From NCBI GenBank assembly GCA_018780265.1, contig JADMJV010000013.1, positions 31,037 through 95,036 of the forward strand: 64,000 nt of DNA, written 5' to 3'. Of this stretch, positions 8,446-17,019 are shown in pieces (position 1 is the stretch's first letter; each line of letters opens with the position of its first letter). The position numbers were made by a program, and so were the translations under genes. The notes under the pieces were generated by a model, which ran no database searches, had not been told where the DNA came from, and saw nothing but the letters and a program-made list of their open reading frames with translations. Origin of the DNA: a bacterium. Lineage in GTDB: Bacteria > Vulcanimicrobiota > Xenobia > Xenobiales > JADMJV01.

Positions 8446-8832
8446 ATGACTATTCAGACTCAGCAATCTGCACAGGCGCCAGTTCTCAAAGCCTTGAGTC
8501 CTGCCAAGAGCCATCAGGCTCCGGACGCCCCGAAAGACACGTTTGAACCCTCCAGCCCGGTCAGCGGTCTGATCGAAAACGTCGTTTTGGGAGCACTCCA
8601 GTTTGCCGCCCCGGCCGCCCTGGGCTCGTGGGCCGGCACTCCTGGAATTATCGGCGCTGGAGTTGTAGGAGCTGGCGCCGGAATGCTGGGGACCGCCAAA
8701 ACAGTTTGTCTCCTCGGAGCGGGCGGGGCCGCTCTGGCATTGGCTGGCAGCGCCTTTGGAACGGAGGGCGTCATCGCCAGTGCCGCACTGGGTGCCCTGG
8801 TGGGCGGGGTCAGGTCCTGGCTGGACAATTAA
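8446..8832 (+). CDS. Small Gly/Ala-rich membrane-active protein with MTI leader
   Basis: 128-residue protein of unknown function. Residues 1-38 are polar with Ala/Pro/Gln (start MTIQTQQSAQ); the rest is almost entirely small hydrophobic residues with repeated GxxxG patterns (GAGVVGAGAGMLG, about 69-81). This suggests two or three glycine-zipper membrane helices, as in some bacteriocins and channel-forming peptides. A strong GAGGAG ribosome binding site precedes the ATG. The N-terminal M-T-I start and Pro/Ala stretch resemble the leader shared with four other proteins in the window, although this is the weakest example. No family recognised. Confidence 0.7.
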   Translation: MTIQTQQSAQAPVLKALSPAKSHQAPDAPKDTFEPSSPVSGLIENVVLGALQFAAPAALGSWAGTPGIIGAGVVGAGAGMLGTAKTVCLLGAGGAALALAGSAFGTEGVIASAALGALVGGVRSWLDN

Positions 8833-8904
8833 GTCTCGCCGGGCGCAACCCCAAAAAGGTGCAAAACCAGGCGGTACCTGCGAATAAACAGCGAAACCTC
8901 CGTT

Positions 8905-9056
8905 GTAATTGAGGGGCGGGCCACCACCACCTGAAAGGTGGTGGATTCGGATTGCGACTACAGTCGCTGTGCCGGCTAAAGCCGGCTGAGAGTCACCCGC
9001 AACACGCGGGCTTAAGGTGGAGGGGGACCGTCCCGCCCCGTTGCCCCCCCTCCTCC
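8905..9056 (+). repeat. Hairpin-rich repeat element, copy A
   Basis: About 150 bases that recur at 40449-40571. Shared blocks are GTAATTGAG at the left end, CGCGGGCTTAAG, and GGACCGTCCCGCCCCGTTG near the right end. Between them lie stem-loops: CCACCACCT/AGGTGGTGG (8922-8943), GCGAC/GTCGC (8954-8966) and GCCGGCT/AGCCGGC (8971-8986). The first stem differs in sequence from copy B but keeps its pairing, so the structure is conserved. The third stem is absent from copy B. No nuclease or transposase gene is adjacent. Candidates are a solo IS200/IS605-type end, an omegaRNA/HEARO-like RNA separated from its protein, or a MITE. Confidence 0.7.
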
Positions 9057-9249
9057 ACTTTAAAGTCGTCGTCTTCTTCGACGCACTGGTTCGCAATGGC
9101 AGGACTTCTTTATCGGCTGGCGCGGGGATGAGGATGACGGTCACGTGGCTCAGGCCATGGATCATTTGGCCTGAGGGGCTGGTTTCCAGACTCGTAGGGG
9201 GGTGAACGGTTACGTTGGAACGAATGCACTTCTTGAATCGGAGTGTTCC

Positions 9250-11154
9250 GTGAGAATTTGCTTTCGATGGTGTGTCCTGGCGTTGGTGCTTACCCAATGG
9301 ATTTCAGCCAAACCCAGCAAAATGGAGCAGCAGGAGTTGGACCGTCATGGACTTTGTGTTGGAAGCGAATCCTTTCAGCAGTCGTTCCAACCCTATCTCC
9401 AGTCTGAGTATCCGCTGTTTATTACCAGTGACAGCCTGTTGAACGGATTTCACGTTTTGTTAGAAGAGAGCTTGCGAGCGGCCGAGATACGCAACGCCAT
9501 TCTACTCAACCGATTGCTTAGTGAATGGCGTGAGAACCTGCCAAAGAAGCGAGGCGACTTCGCCGGGGATTCCGCCCTGATCGAGGCAGGCTACCAACGC
9601 GCGGCCTGGGTGTTGGAGATCGCTCAGCACTTGTCGTCGGGCACGGGTTCGCTCGATTCAGAGACGGCCCAGGAGCTGTCCCGCATCGAGCAGGCGGCGG
9701 GGAGGTCGCAATCTCCCACTCTCGGGCTGGACCTGGACTACCGTCGATTTGCGCCCACCGGCTTCTACGCTACGAACCCCGACCTGAGTTGTTACTACCG
9801 TGCCGTTCGCTGGCTGCAACTGGTGCCGTTCCGATGGGAACACGCGCAGGAATGGCTTGCGATGGAAATGATCCGGCGGGCCGCCAACCCCAGCCACGAG
9901 TCACTGAGTCTCTGGCAGGACTTTTGGGCGTTGATAGGTGAACCCGACAACCCCAGCGTCTTCGATGGTCCGACCTCTTACAACACTTTTGTGATTTGCG
10001 AGCAACGAGCTTCGGGGAAGTATCTTTGGACACGCTGGCAGGAGCGTGTCAACGACCAATTTCGGGACCTGCCTCAACTCAACGCCAGAGTTCTTCCGCC
10101 ACGTGTGAGCCCGGACATGGAAGTGGCAAGCGAAATTCTAGCTGAGGGACGAATTCCCGATGGGAATGAGATCTGGCTCAGGTTACAAGCCACCAAGGGG
10201 GACGACCGCTCGCTCACTTCGTCCTACGTCAAAGTATTGAAGCATTTGTCCAACCCGCCTTCGGGCTGCCCGGACTTTATGCGAACCGAGTCTTGGAAGC
10301 GAAAATCCCAGCAGACGGTGTTAGCCGGCTGGGCTCAGCTTCTTCACTCCTGGGATTTGCACGGCAAGTTGGCGGTAAACTATGGATCGCTACAAGAGTC
10401 CGAACCTGGTTACGTGGAGCCAAATCCAGAATTCTTCGGGGCCATGGCGGAGCTGGTGGCCAGCACGGAGGCGATGCTGGAACCTGGGCTGGAACTGCCA
10501 GCGCAGCCCGAAATGGCCCGCGAGGTAAGGGGCCTCCTGGCCACATCGCCTAAGGACGAACTGTCGCTCTACCAAGAACCGTTCTTTTCCCTGGCGGGAA
10601 CGCCGACGGAGAATTGCGCCGAGGCTTACCTCAAGTTGGCAGATCAACTCGACAAGACCGCAGTCGATCCGTCGGACTATCGGCGGGTCCTGAATCAGTC
10701 CGGGCGGGACCTTCGCACCTCGTGGCGCAATCTGGAAAGCCTGTGTCGACGACTGGAACTGCTCAGCATCAAACAACTCCACAAGCTTCCTCTGAATGAT
10801 TCGGACCGACGGTTTGTAGCGGAATATGGTGAAAAGTTGGCCGGCGTTATGCTCTACGGGGGAAATGCGTATCTAACCCCGCTTGATGACGCTCCTCGAG
10901 TAGCCAGCTTTGCTCACATCCCTCAGACGGGGGAGACGCTACAGTGTGCGATTGGTCGACCCCGGGCCCTCTATGTAATGTATCCCGGCTTGCGAGGTCC
11001 CGTGTTGTGCCTGGGCGCCGTCTTGCCCTATTACGAGTTCCCCACAACTCGGCCGTTCCAGGACTCGGGTTGGAAAGAACACCTCGACCGGGTGAATCCG
11101 GCGCCTCAATTCTACTCGCGACCACAAGGGACGACCAGGGTGGATTCACAATAG
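9250..11154 (+). CDS. Secreted DUF3160 family protein
   Basis: 634-residue protein. I chose GTG at 9250 because it gives a signal peptide (VRICFRWCVLALVLTQWISA) with GGAG about 6 bases upstream; the frame opens earlier at 9202. The mature protein matches DUF3160: an N-terminal segment FITSDSLLNGFHVLLEESLR, and near the C-terminus CLGAVLPYYEFPTTRPF followed by GWKEHL. The function of DUF3160 is not known to me; members are exported and mostly alpha-helical. It stands alone after the hairpin element, with 320 bases of apparently non-coding sequence downstream, so it may be part of the accessory island. Confidence 0.8.
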   Translation: MRICFRWCVLALVLTQWISAKPSKMEQQELDRHGLCVGSESFQQSFQPYLQSEYPLFITSDSLLNGFHVLLEESLRAAEIRNAILLNRLLSEWRENLPKKRGDFAGDSALIEAGYQRAAWVLEIAQHLSSGTGSLDSETAQELSRIEQAAGRSQSPTLGLDLDYRRFAPTGFYATNPDLSCYYRAVRWLQLVPFRWEHAQEWLAMEMIRRAANPSHESLSLWQDFWALIGEPDNPSVFDGPTSYNTFVICEQRASGKYLWTRWQERVNDQFRDLPQLNARVLPPRVSPDMEVASEILAEGRIPDGNEIWLRLQATKGDDRSLTSSYVKVLKHLSNPPSGCPDFMRTESWKRKSQQTVLAGWAQLLHSWDLHGKLAVNYGSLQESEPGYVEPNPEFFGAMAELVASTEAMLEPGLELPAQPEMAREVRGLLATSPKDELSLYQEPFFSLAGTPTENCAEAYLKLADQLDKTAVDPSDYRRVLNQSGRDLRTSWRNLESLCRRLELLSIKQLHKLPLNDSDRRFVAEYGEKLAGVMLYGGNAYLTPLDDAPRVASFAHIPQTGETLQCAIGRPRALYVMYPGLRGPVLCLGAVLPYYEFPTTRPFQDSGWKEHLDRVNPAPQFYSRPQGTTRVDSQ

Positions 11155-11474
11155 ACCGGTCAAAGAGAGTCCCGGTCAGCACGGCCTGGCGAGTCGGCCG
11201 GGTCGGCGGCCCAAAATACCGTGCGGGATATTCGCCCGCCCCGCCACCGTGGCAAAGCCCGTAAACCCCCCCCAGCCCTACCATCAGATCGCTGTCCAGG
11301 ATAGGAGCGGTCATTAGGGCGGGAGAACTCTCCTCCTTGTCAACGTGAAGCCTGGTAGGCAATTGCTCACTGGCTACAGTAAGCTGAACTCTACCGCCGG
11401 AACTATTTCGTAATTCGGATAATTGAATACACAAGATTCAAGCGCGCCCTGGTGCGCAAGAAGGAGAGCAGTGT
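11155..11474. other. Intergenic stretch, nothing recognised
   Basis: About 320 bases between the DUF3160 gene and thioredoxin without a credible gene on either strand. The AT-richer 3' part (about 11400-11440) probably holds the thioredoxin promoter, but I see no clear -35/-10 pair. Confidence 0.4.
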
Positions 11475-11807
11475 ATGCAAAGTCAATCCGTCAAAGAGGT
11501 CTCGGATCGGGGCCTGGAACAAGTTCTGGCCAGCACCCCCGAATTGGTGCTGGTGGATTTTTGGGCGCCCTGGTGCGGCCCGTGTCGGAGCCTGGCTCCG
11601 CTGCTAGAGGAAGTAGGCCGGGCCTATCAGGGACGAGTGCAAGTGCTAAAAGTCAACATCGATAGCCACCAGGAGTGGGCAGGACGCCTGCGCGTGTCGG
11701 GGATACCGTCGCTGGTGTTCTTCCGCAAAGGTCGAGTGGTGGGTCGCATTGACGGCCTGCCTACGCCTCAACAACTGGTGCAGCACATCCAGGCGCTGGC
11801 CGCCTAA
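11475..11807 (+). CDS. trxA: Thioredoxin
   Basis: 110-residue thioredoxin, a cytoplasmic dithiol-disulfide oxidoreductase. The active site WCGPC has cysteines at 34 and 37, preceded by the typical VLVDFWAPW strand. The cis-Pro loop is present as GIPSLVFF, and there is a C-terminal G-x-P-T segment. Length is normal. AAGGAGA lies 8 bases upstream of the ATG. The methyltransferase gene starts 7 bases after the stop, so the two are probably co-transcribed. Confidence 0.93.
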   Translation: MQSQSVKEVSDRGLEQVLASTPELVLVDFWAPWCGPCRSLAPLLEEVGRAYQGRVQVLKVNIDSHQEWAGRLRVSGIPSLVFFRKGRVVGRIDGLPTPQQLVQHIQALAA

Positions 11808-11813
11808 GCGCCG

Positions 11814-12395
11814 GTGAACTGCTCGGCCTGCTACGATCTGCTGCTCAGTCCACTGGAAAGGCGATTTTTATCGGCCTGTCGGTCGCGTCTGTGCGCTGGA
11901 CTGAGCGGTCAGATCGTAGAGGCAGGGGCCGGCACGGGACTCAACTTCTCTCACTATGGCCAACACTGCCGAGTGCTGGCCATAGAGCCCGATGCCGCCA
12001 TGCGAGAGCGAGCCTGCCAGCGAGCCAACTCGCACATCGAGGTGGTGGCCGGGCGAGCCGAGCAGATTCCGCTGCCTGCGCATTCGGTGGACCATTGGGT
12101 CGGCACGCTGGTGCTGTGTAGTGTGAATGAGGTGGCCGCCGTGCTGGCCGAGGCCCGGCGAGTGCTTAAGCCAGAGGGGCGCCTCCATTTGCTAGAACAC
12201 GAACGGGGCAGCGCAGCCTGGGGTCGCGTCCACGACCTGCTGACGCCCGCCTGGAGTTGGTTGAGCGGTGGTTGCCACCTGAACCGACGACCTCGGCTGA
12301 GCCTGGAGGCGGCCGGTTTTGGCCTGGACAGCTGGGAAACCGTATTCCGTGTGGGCGGTTCGCCCTTTCAGATGGGGTCGGCCCGCTCGGTCTAA
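11814..12395 (+). CDS. Class I SAM-dependent methyltransferase
   Basis: 193-residue methyltransferase of the Methyltransf_11 type. SAM-binding motif I is VEAGAGTGLNFSHY (about 35-48), the post-I acidic residue is in AIEPDAAMRERA, and motif IV is DHWVGTLVLCSV (about 88-99). The RVLKPEGRLHLLEHE stretch is as in UbiE/METTL7-like enzymes. It begins at a GTG 7 bases after trxA and is probably in the same operon. Small molecule or lipid substrate unknown. Length is short but complete for this class. Confidence 0.82.
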   Translation: MNCSACYDLLLSPLERRFLSACRSRLCAGLSGQIVEAGAGTGLNFSHYGQHCRVLAIEPDAAMRERACQRANSHIEVVAGRAEQIPLPAHSVDHWVGTLVLCSVNEVAAVLAEARRVLKPEGRLHLLEHERGSAAWGRVHDLLTPAWSWLSGGCHLNRRPRLSLEAAGFGLDSWETVFRVGGSPFQMGSARSV

Positions 12396-12514
12396 TTCGG
12401 TGCTTCTATGCGAAAAATCCGACCATGTCGGGCGGGAATTGCCAACGGGGCCGCAAAGTGTGGTTGCCTGGTGGGCTTTGCGTCCCACGGGATTTGGTCG
12501 GAAGGAATGAATCT

Positions 12515-13507
12515 ATGACTCAGCCTACTCGCACGGGGAACATTTTGGTTACGGGGTCGCTGGCCTACGACTACATAATGGATTTCCCGGGCCACTTCAA
12601 GGACCACATTCTGGCCGACAAACTCCACTGCATTAACATCTCTTTTCTGGTCGACAAGCTCAAAAAGCAGCGCGGCGGCTGTGCCGCCAACATCGCATAC
12701 ACACTGGCGCTCTTGGGCGAGCATCCGCGCATCGTGGCCGCCGCCGGACGCGACTTCAGCGAATACAGCGCCTGGCTCAGCGAGCAGGGGGTGGACGTCA
12801 GTGCCATCCACCGATCAGAAGACGAAGTCACGGCCACCTGCTTCATCACCACCGATCGAGCCGACAACCAGATTACCGGATTTTACGTGGGTGCTATGAG
12901 CAAGGCCCGCGACATCAGCCTGAAAGCCAGTGCCGGCTCCAACCCCCAGATCTGCGTAATTGCTCCCGATGACCCGGAGGCCATGCTGCGCCACGCGCAG
13001 GAGTGCCGCGAGGCAAAAATCCCCTTCGTCTATGACCCCTCTTTTCAAGTTACCGCCATGGAAGGCGACAAACTGTGGTCGGGAGCCCCGGGCGCTAAGG
13101 TGCTGGTGCTGAACGACTATGAATTCTCGGTTTTCTGCGAAAAGACTGGCAAATCCGAAGCCGAAATTCTGGCCGAGGTCGAGATACTGGTGGTCACGCT
13201 GGGCGAAAAAGGCAGTCGCATCACCACTCGCTCCGGCGACGTGGTGGAAGTGCCGGCCGCCAAAATCGAGGCAGTGGTCGACCCTACCGGCGCTGGCGAT
13301 GCTTTTCGTGGCGGTCTCATCAGTGGCCTGGTGCGGGGCCTTCCGCTGCCCCTGTGCGGACGGCTGGGCAGCGTGGCCTCGGCCTACGTGGTGGAACGCT
13401 ACGGCACCCAAAATCACGCTTATTCGCGAGCCGACTTCCAGGCACGCTATGAGCTGAACTTCGGCACCGCCGATCAGCCCCTCTTCCGCGACGCCAGCCT
13501 GGTCTAA
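12515..13507 (+). CDS. PfkB-family kinase (adenosine kinase-like)
   Basis: 330-residue sugar/nucleoside kinase of the ribokinase fold. The N-terminal glycine pair is within KKQRGGCAANIAYTLALLG (50-68) and the C-terminal anion-hole and catalytic motif DPTGAGDAFRGG spans 256-267, with Asp262 as the base. The overall sequence resembles bacterial adenosine kinases, which phosphorylate adenosine to AMP, but fructose or ribose specificity cannot be excluded. The start at 12515 is set by GAAGGA 9 bases upstream. An earlier in-frame ATG at 12257 would overlap the methyltransferase gene. Convergent with mobB; the stops overlap. Confidence 0.85.
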   Translation: MTQPTRTGNILVTGSLAYDYIMDFPGHFKDHILADKLHCINISFLVDKLKKQRGGCAANIAYTLALLGEHPRIVAAAGRDFSEYSAWLSEQGVDVSAIHRSEDEVTATCFITTDRADNQITGFYVGAMSKARDISLKASAGSNPQICVIAPDDPEAMLRHAQECREAKIPFVYDPSFQVTAMEGDKLWSGAPGAKVLVLNDYEFSVFCEKTGKSEAEILAEVEILVVTLGEKGSRITTRSGDVVEVPAAKIEAVVDPTGAGDAFRGGLISGLVRGLPLPLCGRLGSVASAYVVERYGTQNHAYSRADFQARYELNFGTADQPLFRDASLV

Positions 13508-13971
13508 GGACCGGCCAGGTCCTGCCAAAATCGGGTCCAGCCGGCCGGGTCGCCCCACGCTAAGTGAGGCAGCCCGGCTACGGCCTGGCCCAGGCTGGCT
13601 ACCACCTGATTGATGGGCATGATGGGCGGGTGCTGGCGCACCACCTCGATTTTGAGGAACGGGGACGTTTTGCCACCCTCCACCAGCACCAGGTCCACCT
13701 GATTGGACAACCACTCCACCAGGGCCGTCCATTCTAGTTGACCGCGAATCTGCATCCCGCTGGGGGTGCTCAAGAGCGACCAGGCGCAGGCGGACAGTCG
13801 GGCCGTATCTTTCTGAGGCGGATCGTCAGCCAGGGGGTGGTGGCTGTGCTTGACCAGGCCTACCCGGTAGCCCTGCTCCTGCAAATAGGGCAGCCAGCTC
13901 TCCAACACCGTGGTCTTGCCCACCCCACTGCGGCCCACCAGGGAGAGAATCTTGGGGCCTACTTTAAGCAA
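13504..13971 (-). CDS. mobB: MobB, molybdopterin-guanine dinucleotide biosynthesis adaptor
   Basis: 155-residue P-loop GTPase-like protein. The Walker A motif GRSGVGKTT is at 13-21; the family motif KHSHH is at 41-45 and VLVEGGK near 95-101. MobB assists MobA in attaching GMP to molybdopterin. No mobA is in the window. It overlaps the upstream HAD gene by 13 bases, so they are co-transcribed. Its presence predicts molybdoenzymes elsewhere in the genome. Confidence 0.87.
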   Translation of the reverse strand: MLKVGPKILSLVGRSGVGKTTVLESWLPYLQEQGYRVGLVKHSHHPLADDPPQKDTARLSACAWSLLSTPSGMQIRGQLEWTALVEWLSNQVDLVLVEGGKTSPFLKIEVVRQHPPIMPINQVVASLGQAVAGLPHLAWGDPAGWTRFWQDLAGP

Positions 13972-14591
13972 TCGAGCACCGCCTGATACAGGTCTTCGGG
14001 ACGCTCAACCAGCCTCGTGGGGCGGGCGGCGCGCACTCTTTGGGGGCTGACCCAGCCATAGGTCACCCCCACGGTCCGCAAGCCGTTGTGCTGGCCGGCG
14101 TCGACGTCGAGTGGAGTGTCGCCGACCATGACCCCGGCCGTTGCCCCAAGCGCTCGCAGAGTGTGAGCCACCTTTTCGCGCTTCTCGGAACAGCCGTCTT
14201 CGCCGCCCTTAAAGTATTGAAAACACTCTTCCAACCCGGGTTCGGCGCCCAATCTTTTGCGAATGAGCAGTGACGAGGTGGTCGATACAATGGCCATAGG
14301 AGCCTGCTTGCTCCACTCGCGCAGATTTTGAGCCACTCCGGCGAAGAGCGGCGCTCGGGAGTAGTCCAACCATTGGTCCGCCCACACCTGAACCTCGCCA
14401 AACTCTTCGGGGGTAAAGCCCATCTCGTAGTAGTTCTCTTCCCAGCGCGGATCGTACCAATCCAAAAACTGCTCCACCGTCTGGATCGGAAAAGCCTTTT
14501 GCCAGCGTCGACAAGCTTCGCCATACAGCTGGTAGTAGAGCGACAGGGAATCGCACAAAACGCCGTCCCAGTCCAATAGAATCGCCTTCAT
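13959..14591 (-). CDS. HAD-superfamily hydrolase (phosphoglycolate phosphatase-like)
   Basis: 210-residue HAD-like phosphatase. Motif I DWDGVLCDS (7-15) carries the nucleophile Asp7 and Asp9. Motif II is VSTTS in the AIVSTTSSLL strand, motif III is the Lys near KREKVAHTLRALG, and motif IV is VMVGDTPLDVDAG. A helical cap lies between motifs I and II, as in the Gph/PgmB class. Substrate not determinable. First gene of a two-gene minus-strand operon with mobB. The start lies 52 bases from the divergent thioesterase gene. Confidence 0.83.
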   Translation of the reverse strand: MKAILLDWDGVLCDSLSLYYQLYGEACRRWQKAFPIQTVEQFLDWYDPRWEENYYEMGFTPEEFGEVQVWADQWLDYSRAPLFAGVAQNLREWSKQAPMAIVSTTSSLLIRKRLGAEPGLEECFQYFKGGEDGCSEKREKVAHTLRALGATAGVMVGDTPLDVDAGQHNGLRTVGVTYGWVSPQRVRAARPTRLVERPEDLYQAVLDCLK

Positions 14592-14643
14592 TTCTCCTCC
14601 AACCGCCAGGATCCGTTGAGGCGGATCCGAACCCGCTTCAGGC

Positions 14644-15063
14644 GTGGAAAGCCTGAGCCTGATCGCCGTACGATATGCCGAAACAGACCGAATGGGAGTG
14701 GTCCATCATTCTCACTACCCGGTCTATTTTGAACAGGGCCGCACTGATTTTTTTGGTCAGCATCTTCAGCCCTACAACGAATTCGAAGCGCAGGGCATTT
14801 TGGCTCCTGTTCTGTCGTATCAGGTCGAGATCCTGGGCCGTGCCACCTACGGCGACACCCTGCACCTGACCACCCGGGCCGACTGGATGAAAGGAGTGCG
14901 CCTGCAGATGAGTTACGCGCTAAGTCAATCGGGCGGCCAGCAGGTGGCCATAGGCCACAGTCTGCACGCTCTGGTAGGGCCCAATGTACAGCCCGTTCAT
15001 CCGCGCACCATGGGGCCTCTCTATGAAGAACTGCGCAAAGTATTTGGAAACCCCCGTGCCTAG
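14644..15063 (+). CDS. Acyl-CoA thioesterase (YbgC/4HBT hot-dog fold)
   Basis: 139-residue hot-dog-fold thioesterase. The signature RYAETDRMGVVHHSHYPVYFE (about 9-29) contains the catalytic Asp and the conserved Tyr/Asn-type pocket, and the central helix is GRTDFFGQH. It probably hydrolyses short- or medium-chain acyl-CoA. It starts at GTG. The DUF5522 gene overlaps its 3' end and the next secreted protein overlaps that, giving a three-gene translationally coupled string. In E. coli the homologue is linked to tol-pal, but no tol genes are present here. Confidence 0.85.
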   Translation: MESLSLIAVRYAETDRMGVVHHSHYPVYFEQGRTDFFGQHLQPYNEFEAQGILAPVLSYQVEILGRATYGDTLHLTTRADWMKGVRLQMSYALSQSGGQQVAIGHSLHALVGPNVQPVHPRTMGPLYEELRKVFGNPRA

Positions 15064-15262
15064 TTTGCAGGACGATGAATTCTACATGGAAAACGGAAAC
15101 TTTGTTCTCACCGAGCACTATCTGTGGCGTCGGGGTTACTGCTGCGGCAACGGCTGTCGGCACTGCCCCTTTGACTACCAGGCCGTGCCGGAGCGAACTC
15201 GCCAGGGCTTAGAACCGCCCCGGTTCTATTTTGGAAAGCATCCCGGAGGGGCCACCCCATGA
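15023..15262 (+). CDS. DUF5522 small Cys-rich protein
   Basis: 79-residue protein. The diagnostic motif RRGYCCGNGCRHCPF (about 36-50) has four cysteines and a histidine, likely a metal or Fe-S site. It is preceded by a DDEFYMENGNFVLTEHY segment typical of DUF5522. The start at 15023 overlaps the thioesterase end by 41 bases; the frame is open to 14984 but the upstream part matches nothing. Its TGA overlaps the next ATG (ATGA at 15259-15262). Function unknown. Confidence 0.78.
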   Translation: MKNCAKYLETPVPSLQDDEFYMENGNFVLTEHYLWRRGYCCGNGCRHCPFDYQAVPERTRQGLEPPRFYFGKHPGGATP

Positions 15263-15954
15263 AACGACTTCTTTGCCTGGCGGCACTCACTGCCAGCGTG
15301 GCGGCCGAACCCCAACTGTTCGTGCGCAATCAACCATTTGGCGGTCCGGTGCGCTGGTCGACCACGCGCACTCTGGCGCCACTGGACGGGCTGTTGGAGT
15401 CGCTGGGATGCAGCTGGCAGGTGGATCAGGGCAAGTTGCAGGTGGCCTGTAAAGGCAAGGGCGGTCCCAGCCTCAATCAGATTCTGCCCATCAGCCTGGA
15501 AGGCCGCCCCCTGCGCCTGGAGCAGCATATCCAGCAAGATCGTATTTTTGTGGATGTCGACCAGGTGGCCGAAGCCCTGCAGTGCACGTACCGTCGCAGT
15601 TCCGACGGGAACACCATGGACCTTTACGGCCCACTGCTTTCCCAGGGCTTGGGCGAAGGCGCTTTGCGGGGCAGCAGCGAGCAGCGCGACTTTCCCATTC
15701 AGATGCAGCAAGTTCAGTTGGCCCCGGAAGCTGGCCAGATCCGTGGCTACGTACGCATCAAAAACGAGGGCCAACAGGCTTTCAAGTGGGTACTGGTGCG
15801 AGTGGCCGTCTATGAGAAGAGCGGTAAACTGCTGGCTCGCTTCAGTGAACTGGTGCGCGATTTAAATCCCGGTCAGAACGGCTTTGTGCAGTTCCCCCGA
15901 CTGGTCTGCGACAGCCAACAACCGGTCACACGTATCGAATTTGAAGCCCGCTAA
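15259..15954 (+). CDS. Secreted protein with copper-amine-oxidase-like stalk domain
   Basis: 231-residue exported protein. A short signal peptide (MKRLLCLAALTASVAA) is followed by a domain resembling the copper amine oxidase N-terminal stalk repeat: residues about 33-110, with APLDGLLESLGC and the paired RIFVDVDQVAEALQC. A C-terminal beta-sandwich (about 150-231, VRIKNEGQQAFKWVLVRVAVYEKSGKLL) looks like an FxLYD or DUF3426-type domain. It is likely periplasmic or surface-exposed and may bind cell wall or ligand. Coupled by ATGA overlap to DUF5522. Confidence 0.75.
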   Translation: MKRLLCLAALTASVAAEPQLFVRNQPFGGPVRWSTTRTLAPLDGLLESLGCSWQVDQGKLQVACKGKGGPSLNQILPISLEGRPLRLEQHIQQDRIFVDVDQVAEALQCTYRRSSDGNTMDLYGPLLSQGLGEGALRGSSEQRDFPIQMQQVQLAPEAGQIRGYVRIKNEGQQAFKWVLVRVAVYEKSGKLLARFSELVRDLNPGQNGFVQFPRLVCDSQQPVTRIEFEAR

Positions 15955-15988
15955 TATCGACTTGTAAAGGCAAAGGGGACAGGAAACG

Positions 15989-17011
15989 TTGAAAGCCGAT
16001 CTAACACCGGAGCACATTATGCAGGTTGGCCTGGGCTTTATGGGCTCCAAGGCACTGCTCTCGGCCGTGGAGTTGGACCTGTTCACAGTGCTGGCCGCCC
16101 ACCCGCTCACGGCCGCTCAGATCGGCGACCGACTGGCGCTACATCCTCGCGGACTTTATGACTTTCTCGATGTTCTGCTGTCGATGAAACTGCTTGAGCG
16201 CCAGGGCGATGGTCACCAGGCGCTCTACCAGAATACCCCAGAAACCGCCGCATTCCTGGACAAGAATTCACCCGCTTATGTGGGTGGTTTCCTGGAAATG
16301 GCCGGCTCCCGCCTCTATCCTTTTTGGGCGAATCTCAGCCAGGGCTTGCGCACTGGAGAGCCTCAAAATGAGATCAAGCATCAGGCAGGCCTCTTCGAAG
16401 TACTTTACTCCGATGAGCCGCGACTGGAGCAATTTCTGCGAGCCATGCAAGGCTTTCAGATGGGAAATTTCTTGATGCTGGCGGAGAAAATCAACTTCAC
16501 GGGCCACCGGACATTCTGCGATGTAGGCGGAGCCAACGGCACATTGGCCAGCGTCATCGCACGCCGGCACCCCCACCTCAGTTGCATCTCCTTTGATCTT
16601 CCCATAGTCGCGCCGGTGGCTCGACGACACATCGAGGCAATGGGCGCCGACGCCAGAGTAGTGGTTCAGGAGGGCGACTTCTTCAAGGATCCCCTCCCGG
16701 AAGCCGATGTCGTGACCATGGGTAACATTCTCCACGATTGGGATGAGGATCAGAAGCAGGTCCTCATCCGAAAGGCCTATCAGGCCGTGCCCCCGGGTGG
16801 AATGTTCATCGCCATCGAGAACGTCATCGACGATGCTCGCCGCAGCAACACCGTTGGACTGCTGGTATCCCTCAACATGTTAATCGAGACGCGGGGAGGC
16901 TTCGACTACACCGGCGCTCAGTTCGCCGGTTGGTGCCAGGCCGCTGGTTTCCAGAAAATAGAGTTCATCCCCCTGACAGGTGCCACCAGCGCCGCCATTG
17001 CCTACAAATAA
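15989..17011 (+). CDS. O-methyltransferase (ASMT / polyketide OMT family)
   Basis: 340-residue SAM-dependent methyltransferase of the Methyltransf_2 type. The N-terminal winged-helix dimerisation domain (residues 1-100) contains LHPRGLYDFLDVLLSMKLLER. The catalytic domain has FCDVGGANGTLASVIARRHP (motif I, about 173-192), FFKDPLPEADVVTMGNILHDWDED with the catalytic His, and the PPGGMFIAIENVI loop. Likely substrates are phenolic or polyketide secondary metabolites; no such cluster is adjacent. The start is TTG at 15989 with a GGGGACAGGAAA purine stretch upstream. Confidence 0.82.
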   Translation: MKADLTPEHIMQVGLGFMGSKALLSAVELDLFTVLAAHPLTAAQIGDRLALHPRGLYDFLDVLLSMKLLERQGDGHQALYQNTPETAAFLDKNSPAYVGGFLEMAGSRLYPFWANLSQGLRTGEPQNEIKHQAGLFEVLYSDEPRLEQFLRAMQGFQMGNFLMLAEKINFTGHRTFCDVGGANGTLASVIARRHPHLSCISFDLPIVAPVARRHIEAMGADARVVVQEGDFFKDPLPEADVVTMGNILHDWDEDQKQVLIRKAYQAVPPGGMFIAIENVIDDARRSNTVGLLVSLNMLIETRGGFDYTGAQFAGWCQAAGFQKIEFIPLTGATSAAIAYK

Positions 17012-17019
17012 GAGTTCCC

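Noticed and set aside
8410..9297. 295-codon minus-strand frame
   Set aside because: Antisense to the hydrophobic-protein gene and across the hairpin element; composition is that of reverse-read GC-rich DNA with no motif.
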